Below, piece by piece: positions 42,873-49,991 of a stretch of 64,000 nucleotides of DNA. The DNA comes from an uncultured Prevotella sp. (GTDB lineage Bacteria; Bacteroidota; Bacteroidia; Bacteroidales; Bacteroidaceae): NCBI RefSeq assembly GCF_946404925.1, contig NZ_CAMJFM010000014.1, positions 1 to 64,000 on the forward strand, written 5' to 3'. The notes under the pieces were generated by a model that made no database searches, was not told the DNA's origin, and saw nothing but the letters and a program-made list of their open reading frames with translations. The position numbers and the translations under genes are program-made. How positions within the stretch are numbered: position 1 is the first letter of the stretch; each line of letters starts with the position of its first letter.

Positions 42873-43583
42873 TTATTGTATTAAGTGAATAAATTCTTGT
42901 TTCAGGTATGACTGCTCTAATGTCTCAATCTCGGTTACTTGCTCGGGGGTTAACCTTAGTTCGCCTTCGCAGAGCGTTTCGCGAATGAGCGCCTTGACCT
43001 CAGGGAGCGATAAAGAGGTATAATCCTTGAGTAGCGTGATGCGCTGCCGAACGCTCTGGATGCCTTTCTTTTCAAGCTTCTCGGCACTCGGGGTAATGGC
43101 ATTAAGCATGTGCTGCATATTGGTATCGTAGAGCATAGTGCTATGAACGATGCTGCGACCGGGCAACTGATAGAAAGCCGTTCCGCACACCTTGCGATCG
43201 CCAATCATAATGTCGTTATGAGTAGTGCTGGTGGCCTCGACGCCCATTTTGCGAAGCACGAGCATAATCATCTGCACAAACTTATTGAAGGTGAAACCCA
43301 CCTGATGGCCATCGCTAACATACGAGAGCATCAGATTGTCCATATCGGCATAAACACAACCGCCACCACTCTTGCGACGATACATCTTGATGTGGTTCTG
43401 GCGACAATAGGCCACATTCACCTCGTTTTCGAGCACCTGATTACGACCAAATATAACGCTGGGCTCAACCTGCCACATAAAAAAGCAATCGGGCTCGCTG
43501 ATATGACGAGCCACGTATTCCTCCATCGCCAGATAAAAAGAAAGCTGGCGAGTTTCGTTAGTAGGTATGGCGATATATTTCAT
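42873..43583 (-). CDS. lplA: Lipoate-protein ligase family protein
   Basis: 236 residues of the biotin/lipoyl-ligase fold. It shows the signature RRKSGGGCVYADMDN (about 69-83), followed by HNDIMIGDRKVCGTAFY with the catalytic lysine (Lys131). The FGRNQVLENEVN segment (about 45-56) forms part of the substrate pocket. Shorter than E. coli LplA (about 337 residues), lacking its C-terminal accessory domain, which is common in Bacteroidota. Being the first gene of the gcv operon, it probably lipoylates GcvH; whether it uses free lipoate or acts as an octanoyl/lipoyl transferase cannot be told from the sequence. An intrinsic promoter lies at 43616-43647. Confidence 0.88.
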   Translation of the reverse strand: MKYIAIPTNETRQLSFYLAMEEYVARHISEPDCFFMWQVEPSVIFGRNQVLENEVNVAYCRQNHIKMYRRKSGGGCVYADMDNLMLSYVSDGHQVGFTFNKFVQMIMLVLRKMGVEATSTTHNDIMIGDRKVCGTAFYQLPGRSIVHSTMLYDTNMQHMLNAITPSAEKLEKKGIQSVRQRITLLKDYTSLSLPEVKALIRETLCEGELRLTPEQVTEIETLEQSYLKQEFIHLIQ

Positions 43584-43615
43584 CTGTAGAGTATAGTCGT
43601 TAAAACTTACGACTG

Positions 43616-43647
43616 CAAAAATATGAAGATTTTATGTAACCGCCAAA
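43616..43647 (-). promoter_or_regulatory. Promoter of the lplA-gcv operon
   Basis: Minus strand TTTG (43647-43644)-N20-TATTTTTG (43623-43616). The short leader (about 28 nt) contains a small inverted repeat AGTCGT/ACGACT (43595-43614) and no room for a glycine riboswitch. Confidence 0.88.
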
Positions 43648-43676
43648 TTCTTTCCTCTAAATTATGCTAAAATATA

Positions 43677-44642
43677 TCATTGTCCGCCTAAGCGCTCAAA
43701 GTAAGGGATGATGTCGTCCCACGTCTTGAACGTATCCGAGCCGAACTCTATCAACGTAGTCATACCATCAACCTTCTGAGTATCAATAAGATAGTCGCCA
43801 TAAAGCAGATTTGGCTGGTTGGTAAATATGGTATGTGCATAGGCCGGCACATTGATGTACTCGTAAAGCCATGCATTCACATCGGCATAGTGCTGGGCAT
43901 CGACGGGGGCCGGTGCTACAAAATAGAGCTGATACGTCTCTATCAGTTGGCGGATGGCCTTCTGCGAAGAGCTGAGAGGCTTGCCATACTGGTCGATGAG
44001 TGCACGGGTGCTGATATAGACGATGGGGCGCTCACGGCCCTCCTGCTTATCGCTTATCCATCGGATAACAGGCACTACGGAGTGCATGAACGAGTTGTCG
44101 TTCATGCGGTGTTCACCATGGAATCGCACGGCCTGAGAGTAGTGCTGGCGAAACAGATCGTAGGTGTTCACGGTGGTATCCTCGTCGCCGAAGAGTCCCC
44201 ACACGCGGCGTTGCTCATCGGCATCGATACCATCGAAACAACGGTCGGTAATATCCTTATACTCCTTGACTAAGGTCTTGGTAACCATGAAATCCTGCAC
44301 ACCATCCTGACGGGGATTCTGGAAGTGCTGCGCACCTATCATGCCGTGATCCTTCATGGTGTCGCCCATGCGTAGTGCTGGGTTAACGAGAATACGATCG
44401 TAGCCCCGAAGCATCTCGGCATACATGCCGCCCATGGAGGTACCGATAATCAGGTCGGGCTTCTCGGCGGCGCACACCTTATTTAATAATATAATAGCCT
44501 CTTCGGGATGAATAGGCAGATCGGGGGCTACAACCGTGGCCTGGGTTAAAACCTCGCGGATACGGGTGACCGTGCCCGACTGTCCTGACGACGCAAAGCC
44601 GTGAACATATAGTACTTTTTTGCCTTTAAATAATTCCATCAT
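43677..44642 (-). CDS. YqiA/YcfP-type esterase fused to a degenerate 5'-nucleotidase-like domain
   Basis: The ATG at 44642 or 44639 (321 or 320 residues) is chosen; the longer frame includes the promoter. Residues about 1-195 are an alpha/beta hydrolase of the YqiA/UPF0227 kind: VLYVHGFASSGQSGT, the nucleophile in GTSMGG (Ser69), Asp153 in FGDEDTTV, and a His at 178 (FHGEHRM). Residues about 206-321 resemble cytosolic/mitochondrial 5'(3')-deoxyribonucleotidases of the HAD superfamily, notably NLLYGDYLIDTQKVDG and FGSDTFKTWDDIIPYF. The first HAD motif, however, reads VYISTRALID, where active enzymes have DxD, so nuclease activity is unlikely. A two-domain fusion of this type is unusual. Confidence 0.75.
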   Translation of the reverse strand: MMELFKGKKVLYVHGFASSGQSGTVTRIREVLTQATVVAPDLPIHPEEAIILLNKVCAAEKPDLIIGTSMGGMYAEMLRGYDRILVNPALRMGDTMKDHGMIGAQHFQNPRQDGVQDFMVTKTLVKEYKDITDRCFDGIDADEQRRVWGLFGDEDTTVNTYDLFRQHYSQAVRFHGEHRMNDNSFMHSVVPVIRWISDKQEGRERPIVYISTRALIDQYGKPLSSSQKAIRQLIETYQLYFVAPAPVDAQHYADVNAWLYEYINVPAYAHTIFTNQPNLLYGDYLIDTQKVDGMTTLIEFGSDTFKTWDDIIPYFERLGGQ

Positions 44643-44646
44643 GGTG

Positions 44647-44654
44647 CAAAAGTA
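44647..44654 (-). promoter_or_regulatory. -7 element of the YqiA-fusion gene
   Basis: TACTTTTG on the minus strand, 4 or 7 nt from the two possible ATG codons, so the message is nearly leaderless. It shares the spacer with the divergent aquaporin promoter. Confidence 0.6.
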
Positions 44655-44673
44655 CAAAAATAATGCGAATTTA

Positions 44674-44704
44674 TTTGCTCGAAACGAAATTATTTGTATC
44701 TTTG
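44674..44704 (+). promoter_or_regulatory. Promoter of the aquaporin/sugar transporter genes
   Basis: TTTG (44674-44677)-N19-TATCTTTG (44697-44704), with a leader of about 40 nt to the ATG at 44751. Confidence 0.85.
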
Positions 44705-44750
44705 CAAGCAGAAACCATAATAACAAACAATTATTTAAAACTAAGGAATT

Positions 44751-45425
44751 ATGAAAAAGTATTTAGCAGAGATGGTGGGCACTATGGTGCTTGTACTGAT
44801 GGGCTGCGGTGTAGCCGTTAGTCTGGGTTGTGATCCTGTAAACAACATTCCCGCTGTGGTAGGTACGGCTTTTGCCTTTGGACTTTCGGTGGTAGCCATG
44901 GCTTATACCATTGGCGGCATCAGCGGTTGCCACATCAATCCAGCCATCACATTGGGTTGCTTCCTGAGCGGCAGAATGAGTGGTAAGGATTGTGGTATGT
45001 ACATGCTGTTCCAGGTGATTGGTGCATTCATCGGCTCATTGCTGCTTTACATACTCACCGAGAATGTTCCCGGACTTGAGGGTACAGGAGCCAACGATCT
45101 GCAGGTTAACGTAAGTGTTCTGGGCGGACTGCTCGCCGAGATTATCTTTACCTGTGTATTTGTGCTCGTAGTGCTGGGTGCTACAGCTAAGACAAACGGT
45201 GCCACCAACAACTTTGCTGGTCTGGCCATCGGTCTATCGCTGATATTGGTACACCTGGTATGTATCCGCTACACTGGAACATCAGTAAACCCAGCCCGTT
45301 CTATTGCTCCCGCCATCTTCCAGGGAGGCACGGCGCTGGCTAATCTTTGGATATTCATCGTAGGTCCATTTGTGGGTGGTGCATGTGCTGCCGGCATTTG
45401 GAAACTTATCGATACAGAAAAGTAA
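44751..45425 (+). CDS. Aquaporin, AqpZ-type water channel
   Basis: 224 residues with six hydrophobic helices and the two half-helices of the MIP fold. Both NPA motifs are intact: HINPAIT (63-65) and SVNPARS (180-182). Selectivity-filter positions match the water-specific set: Phe42 (AFAFGL), His168 (LILVHLV), Thr177 and Arg183, so it should conduct water and not glycerol. The sugar transporter gene starts 9 nt after its stop, suggesting a two-gene transcript. Homologous to AqpZ in E. coli; orthology is not tested. Confidence 0.92.
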   Translation: MKKYLAEMVGTMVLVLMGCGVAVSLGCDPVNNIPAVVGTAFAFGLSVVAMAYTIGGISGCHINPAITLGCFLSGRMSGKDCGMYMLFQVIGAFIGSLLLYILTENVPGLEGTGANDLQVNVSVLGGLLAEIIFTCVFVLVVLGATAKTNGATNNFAGLAIGLSLILVHLVCIRYTGTSVNPARSIAPAIFQGGTALANLWIFIVGPFVGGACAAGIWKLIDTEK

Positions 45426-45434
45426 TTATAAAAA

Positions 45435-46658
45435 GTGAAAAATAACAACGGACTATTTAAGGTGAACGGCGCCAACTACATGGTGCCGTTCATATTGATT
45501 ACAACTCTCTTCTTTCTTTGGGGATTTGCCAGAGCTATCCTCGACGTGCTGAACAAGCACTTCCAGAACGAGATGCACATCTCGATCACCCAATCGTCGC
45601 TGATCCAGGTAACAACCTATATGGGCTACTTCCTGATGGCCATCCCCGCAGGATTGTTTATCAACCGCTTCGGCTATCGTCGTGGCATCGTTTTCGGATT
45701 GATACTCTTTGCACTTGGCTCGTGGCTCTTTGTGCCATGTACCGAGGCTGGCACATTCGATGCCTATCTCTTTGCGCTGTTCATCATCAGCGTGGGATTG
45801 GTGTTCCTCGAGACTGCAGCCAATCCATACGTAACCGAACTTGGCAGCAAGAACTCTGCATCCAGCCGCTTGAACCTCTCGCAGTCGTTCAATGGTCTGG
45901 GCTGTCTGTTTGCCACTTTTGCCGTTGGCCAGTTCCTGTTCGGCGGCGACGGAAATGTCGAGATACCATACGTGATACTTGGTTTTGTGGTATTGGTGAT
46001 TGCAGGCATTTTCACCCGTGTAGACTTGCCAGAGATAAGGCATAACGACGGACTCGAGGAAAAAGCAAAATATGGCCGCGAACCACTTATGCGCATCTGG
46101 CATCACAAGTTCTTCGTCTACGGTCTCATCGCCCTGCTGGCCTACGAGATAGCCGAGATCTCTATCAACAGCTACTTCATCAACTATGTTACAGGCATGG
46201 GCTGGATGGACGATCGCACTGCATCGATGGTGCTCACTGGTGCATTGGCATTCTTTATGGTGGGCCGCTTTGGTGGCAGCTTTATTATGCGATGGATTCC
46301 TGCAGAGAAGATGCTTCTTATCTGCGGTTGTGGAAGTGTGGCATGCATAATGCTGGTACTGATGAATTTTGGTCGTATTTCGATGATAGGACTGTTGGGC
46401 AACTACCTCTTCGAGGCAATTATGTTCCCCACCATCTTCTCGCTGGCCGTTCGCAATCTGGGCTCGCTCACCAAGAGTGCATCCAGCATCCTTATGATGA
46501 CACCAGTAGGCGGATGCGGATTCCTGTTGGTAGGCATCATCGCCGACGACACCGATATGGTAGTGCCTTTCATCATCCCGCTACTCTGCTACATCACCGT
46601 AGCCCTTTACGGCTTCGGCCTGACCGTCCACCGCGAAGAGCACGTCGACGAAGACTGA
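45435..46658 (+). CDS. FucP/GluP-type sugar:H+ symporter (MFS)
   Basis: 407 residues with about 12 membrane helices. The N-terminal signature ANYMVPFILITTLFFLWGFA and the TM2-3 segment SLIQVTTYMGYFLMAIPAGL, then NRFGYRRG, match the FHS/FucP family, as does LETAANPYVTELG. Substrate could be fucose, glucose, galactose or another hexose; not resolvable here. The start is taken as GTG at 45435 because the conserved region begins only about 15 residues downstream and an ATG at 45480 would remove part of it. The gene ends exactly where the convergent SpoIIE gene begins, with stop codons adjacent; a hairpin at 46678-46720 inside that gene may be the terminator. Confidence 0.87.
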   Translation: MKNNNGLFKVNGANYMVPFILITTLFFLWGFARAILDVLNKHFQNEMHISITQSSLIQVTTYMGYFLMAIPAGLFINRFGYRRGIVFGLILFALGSWLFVPCTEAGTFDAYLFALFIISVGLVFLETAANPYVTELGSKNSASSRLNLSQSFNGLGCLFATFAVGQFLFGGDGNVEIPYVILGFVVLVIAGIFTRVDLPEIRHNDGLEEKAKYGREPLMRIWHHKFFVYGLIALLAYEIAEISINSYFINYVTGMGWMDDRTASMVLTGALAFFMVGRFGGSFIMRWIPAEKMLLICGCGSVACIMLVLMNFGRISMIGLLGNYLFEAIMFPTIFSLAVRNLGSLTKSASSILMMTPVGGCGFLLVGIIADDTDMVVPFIIPLLCYITVALYGFGLTVHREEHVDED

Positions 46659-48716
46659 TCAGTTTACTCTTATACACATCATCGTAAGGTCGTCGTTAGG
46701 TTCGGCACCCTTACGATGATTTTCTATTTCTGCCTTCAGCGATTCGATAACCTGCTGTGAACTGTCAAAATGGTTGTTGCGCAGTATGCTCAACAACCGC
46801 TCGTCGCCAAACTGCTCTTGCTGCGGGTTCTCTGCCTCGTTCAGTCCGTCGGTGTAGATAAACAGAGCACGCCCCTTTACGCTGTCAATCTCCTCACCTT
46901 CGTACTCCAAGTCAGGGAACAGACCGATAGGTGCATTAGCCTGCATCTCAAGGAAGTCGCCCTGATTGTCGCCACCACCTATTATTGGAGGATTGTGGCC
47001 TGCATTGCAGAAGTTGAGATGCCCCGTCTGCAGGTCAAGCAGTCCAAGGAACATTGTTACAAACATTCCCTGCTCATTATCCTCATTCAGTGCATTGTTC
47101 ATTCGTGTGCATATCTCTGCAGGCATCATACCCTGAGCCGCTAATGTACGGAACAGGCGTGTGGCTTGGGCCATAAAGAGCGATGCGGGCACTCCCTTTC
47201 CTGATACGTCGCCCACGGCAAAGTAGAGTTTGTCGCCTAACAGCACATAGCCATACATATCGCCACCAACCTCCTTAGCTGGTGTCATCTGGGCAAACAT
47301 ATCCAGACCTTCGCGCTCTGGGAATACGCTTGGCACCATACTCATCTGTATGTCGCGCGCAATGCGCAGTTCACTCTCAATGCGCTCCTGTGCAGCCTTC
47401 ATCTCGGCCATACGCCTTGCAGCGCGACGGCGGAACATTGTATAGATGACGAAGAACATCGTCAGCAGTACGATGGCGATTATAAGTCCTAACACTCTCT
47501 GCTGTGTCAGTTCTATCTGCTGCTTGGCTATTTCGGCATCCTTTTTCTGTGTCTCATACACTGTTGCCATCTCTGTAGCGTTGCTCTGGCGGTCGGCTGT
47601 TACCACCGAGTCCAGCCGATCAAACACGTACTTAGCTACAGTCAGTGCCGAGTCGCGTCGGCCAGCCAGATAGTTAGCCTTGAACATTTCGCAAAACTGT
47701 GGTGTTAAGTTAAAATCGAAATCTGTTCCGACATCAGCCATATACTTATAGAGGTAAGGAAATATATCGGCAGCCTCAGCATAACGTCCGGCTTCCAGCA
47801 GGTATCCTGCAACTTCCAAAGGACCACCGGCTTTTTTCGAACAGTTAGTTTTTCTATATTCAGCTATATGCTTATCTGCTTCAGCTCTATGACCAATTCC
47901 TAATTCATAATTAGCGAGCCTCATAGTACGCATTGCTGTGAACTCATCTTTATAGGTTTCGTTCGTGTCTGGGCTTTTTATCATCTCGTTAGCCAGCGAG
48001 TCCAGACATCTCACGTATTTTTCTGCTCCGGCATAGTCCTTGTATGTGAGGAATATTTCCGCCATATGGTCCAAATCTACAGCAATTTGTAATTTTACCT
48101 GACTGCTACCATCCTGCCTCATCAGTTCCATATCTCCCTGGAATAGCTCTTCACACGTTTTTTTCGTATCCTCCTTCATACCCAGAAAATACTGGGCGCA
48201 CATCAGTTGGTCATAACATTTTAGCAAATCTTGTGTATAACGTTTGCCGTATTCCGGATGATTCACCTGTTGTTTCAGTTGATCTATTGTAGGCATTAGC
48301 ATGCGTAAAAGCTCTTCCATCTTGTTTTGCCCCAGTATAATATAGCCGTATTTTACCAGGCACTCAGCATAACGCATCGAGTCGAGCGATGTTTTCATAT
48401 CCTGACGAGCGACGGATTCTTTAAGTATCACGGTAGCCTTGACCATATCGTACTCTCTATTATAACATATTCCCGCACGAACGGAGGCGGCACTCCATGC
48501 AGGAATCTCGCCCAACTGCTCCATACTGTCTATGGCAGCCTCGGCACGATCGTACTCACCCTTAGCATAGAGGGCGTATATTATCGAGTCGTTACGGCTC
48601 ATCACGTCTTTACTTGCTTTACCTATGCCACCGCCACATGCAGACAGCATAGCACACATCACTACAGCCGCCACAACGGCCATCAGATTACGGGTGATTG
48701 AATAGTCCTTATACAT
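46659..48716 (-). CDS. Lipoprotein-like SpoIIE (PP2C-type) phosphatase with extracytoplasmic helical repeats
   Basis: 685 residues. An N-terminal lipobox-like site (MLSACGG, Cys27) and about 400 residues of helical, TPR-like repeats (YALYAKGEYDRAEAAIDSME, then LEAGRYAEAADIFPYLYKYM) precede a transmembrane helix near 405-425 (VLGLIIAIVLLTMFFVIYTM). A coiled-coil linker leads to a C-terminal SpoIIE-type serine phosphatase (about 460-685): IARDIQMSMVPSVFPE, the catalytic AVGDVSGKGVPASLFMA, CNAGHNPPII and TDGLNEAEN. Such enzymes switch anti-sigma or anti-anti-sigma factors; no partner gene is adjacent. The inferred topology is sensing outside, phosphatase inside. Its promoter lies at 48740-48771. 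Confidence 0.87.
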   Translation of the reverse strand: MYKDYSITRNLMAVVAAVVMCAMLSACGGGIGKASKDVMSRNDSIIYALYAKGEYDRAEAAIDSMEQLGEIPAWSAASVRAGICYNREYDMVKATVILKESVARQDMKTSLDSMRYAECLVKYGYIILGQNKMEELLRMLMPTIDQLKQQVNHPEYGKRYTQDLLKCYDQLMCAQYFLGMKEDTKKTCEELFQGDMELMRQDGSSQVKLQIAVDLDHMAEIFLTYKDYAGAEKYVRCLDSLANEMIKSPDTNETYKDEFTAMRTMRLANYELGIGHRAEADKHIAEYRKTNCSKKAGGPLEVAGYLLEAGRYAEAADIFPYLYKYMADVGTDFDFNLTPQFCEMFKANYLAGRRDSALTVAKYVFDRLDSVVTADRQSNATEMATVYETQKKDAEIAKQQIELTQQRVLGLIIAIVLLTMFFVIYTMFRRRAARRMAEMKAAQERIESELRIARDIQMSMVPSVFPEREGLDMFAQMTPAKEVGGDMYGYVLLGDKLYFAVGDVSGKGVPASLFMAQATRLFRTLAAQGMMPAEICTRMNNALNEDNEQGMFVTMFLGLLDLQTGHLNFCNAGHNPPIIGGGDNQGDFLEMQANAPIGLFPDLEYEGEEIDSVKGRALFIYTDGLNEAENPQQEQFGDERLLSILRNNHFDSSQQVIESLKAEIENHRKGAEPNDDLTMMCIRVN
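46678..46725 (+). terminator. Hairpin terminator for the sugar transporter, inside the convergent gene
   Basis: ATCATCGTAAGG (46678-46689) and CCTTACGATGAT (46709-46720) form a 12-bp perfect stem with a 19-nt loop, followed by TTTCT. The bases encode the last residues of the minus-strand SpoIIE gene (KGAEPNDDLTMMC). Confidence 0.7.
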
Positions 48717-48739
48717 ATAGTCTTAGGTTTTATAGGCTG

Positions 48740-48771
48740 CGAAGATAGTAATAAAAAACGAAAGAACCAAA
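48740..48771 (-). promoter_or_regulatory. Promoter of the SpoIIE-phosphatase gene
   Basis: Minus strand TTTG (48771-48768)-N20-TATCTTCG (48747-48740), one mismatch in the -7 box. The ATG is 23 nt downstream. Confidence 0.7.
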
Positions 48772-48814
48772 CTTTTGGCTGAATATTTTTTTTCTAATAA
48801 AAATTTCGCAAACT

Positions 48815-49296
48815 GCCTACATGCCTACACGATTTTTGTGTAATTTGCTGTATTTTAGCCATTTACATATTTTCAAGCCTACACTAAGCCTACACTGAGC
48901 CTACACATTTTATAGTTGATAAGGGAGTTAAGCGATTGCTTTGCCTAGTATAGCAAACCTTTTCTTTAATACAAGTTACGAAATTCTCTAGAGAATTTTA
49001 TAGTTTCCTAACTAGTTAACAATCCTTTGCACGCTACTTAGCCGAAAATTCTCTAGAGAATTTTATAACATCCCATAATACTAATCATTACAAACATTAC
49101 AAAAAGTATCTTTTCGCAAGGCTAGGAGTGGCTTTCTACAGCCTAATAAGTTACTCGCTAGATGTCAAAAAGCTACTTTTTGTGTAGGAATCGTGTAGGA
49201 TCAGTGTAGGCTTAGTGTAGGCTTTATGTAGGCTTGAAAACTCAAAAAACCTAGTGTTTATGCGGGTTTTGAGCAATTTTGTGTAGGCATGTAGGC
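48815..49296. repeat. Nested inverted iteron-like element in a 594-bp gene-free region
   Basis: 48717-49310 contains no credible gene and is dominated by this structure. Outer arms: GCCTACATGCCTACAC at 48815-48830 is the exact complement of GTGTAGGCATGTAGGC at 49281-49296. Inner arms: three GCCTACAC units at 48877, 48888 and 48899 (11-bp period) face five complementary GTGTAGG(C) units at 49182, 49193, 49204, 49215 and 49226, also with an exact 11-bp period; the inner ends TTTCAAGCC/GGCTTGAAA are also complementary. Between the arms (48907-49181) lies an AT-rich core with two copies of an 18-bp palindrome. Function unknown. Confidence 0.9.
48981..49063. repeat. Two copies of an 18-bp perfect palindrome in the element core
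   Basis: AAATTCTCTAGAGAATTT at 48981-48998 and again at 49046-49063, both followed by TATA; each is perfectly self-complementary. They are 65 bp apart and central in the nested inverted-repeat element. Confidence 0.92.
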
Positions 49297-49310
49297 TTAT
49301 ACCAAACTTT

Positions 49311-49982
49311 TTATTTTATTTCTACAACCGTCAACACATTGTCTGCGACTTTGAATCTTACGTCCAGATTAAGGAATGGCATGCCGTAGATGCGGTTAGG
49401 ATCGTCATGATAGCGTGGACGGGGGTCTTGAGCCAGGGTGCCCTTTAGGGATTCTATATGGTCGGCGGGTACTTTAGCGGCTAAATCGTCTGGCAGTTCC
49501 ACTTGTAGGGGTTGCCATTCTGTGTTATCCACAAACCCGCTACGGGCCTCTGGATGAGCATCGGCATAGGCCACGTAGGGCTTGATATCGTAGATAGGTG
49601 TGCCGTCCATCAAGTCGGCGCCAAGAACATAGATTACTGGACCTAGTTTAGGATCGTTCTCTACTCTGTCGAACTTTACGCACGACAGGCCCAGATTGTT
49701 GGGACGGAAGGGCGAACGTGTGGCAAACACGCCCATACGTTGGTTGCCACCAAGTCGAGGTGGGCGAACGGTGAGACTCTTCTCGGCATCGCGATTGGCC
49801 GAGAACTCCCATACCAACCACAGATAGTCGAACCCGTCGATACCACGCACGGCATCCATCTGGCGATACTCTGGAGCAAACACGATACGCCCCGTCAGAT
49901 CGGGCACAAGTCCGCTCTGACGGGGTATACCAAACTTGGTAGTGAATGGCGACTCAAAATGCGCTATCGGCTGTATCTCCAT
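49311..49982 (-). CDS. trmO: tRNA (adenine-N6)-methyltransferase TrmO
   Basis: The ATG at 49982 (223 residues) is chosen over an in-frame TTG. The sequence matches TsaA/YaeB/TrmO: an N-terminal PIAHFESPFTTKFGIPRQSG, VRGIDGFDYLWLVWEF, then RMGVFATRSPFRPNNLGLS, LMDGTPIYDIKPY, and the C-terminal half after GFVD. TrmO uses S-adenosylmethionine to methylate the threonylcarbamoyl-adenosine at position 37 of some tRNAs. It follows the GH43 gene by 9 nt on the same strand, so it is probably read from the same message although unrelated in function. Confidence 0.93.
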   Translation of the reverse strand: MEIQPIAHFESPFTTKFGIPRQSGLVPDLTGRIVFAPEYRQMDAVRGIDGFDYLWLVWEFSANRDAEKSLTVRPPRLGGNQRMGVFATRSPFRPNNLGLSCVKFDRVENDPKLGPVIYVLGADLMDGTPIYDIKPYVAYADAHPEARSGFVDNTEWQPLQVELPDDLAAKVPADHIESLKGTLAQDPRPRYHDDPNRIYGMPFLNLDVRFKVADNVLTVVEIK

Positions 49983-49991
49983 CCGCAACTA

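Noticed and set aside
43584..43676. Glycine riboswitch in front of the lplA-gcv operon
   Set aside because: The promoter at 43616-43647 leaves a leader of only about 28 nt, too short for the aptamer; only a 6-bp inverted repeat is present.
44643..44726. Upstream extension of the YqiA-fusion gene
   Set aside because: It spans both divergent promoters and has no similarity to the family N-terminus, which starts at the MMELFKGKKVLYVHGF segment.
48717..49310. Possible chromosomal origin (oriC) because of the iteron-like array
   Set aside because: I saw no DnaA-box-like TTATCCACA sites and none of dnaA, dnaN, gidA or parAB nearby; the array is reported as unexplained instead.
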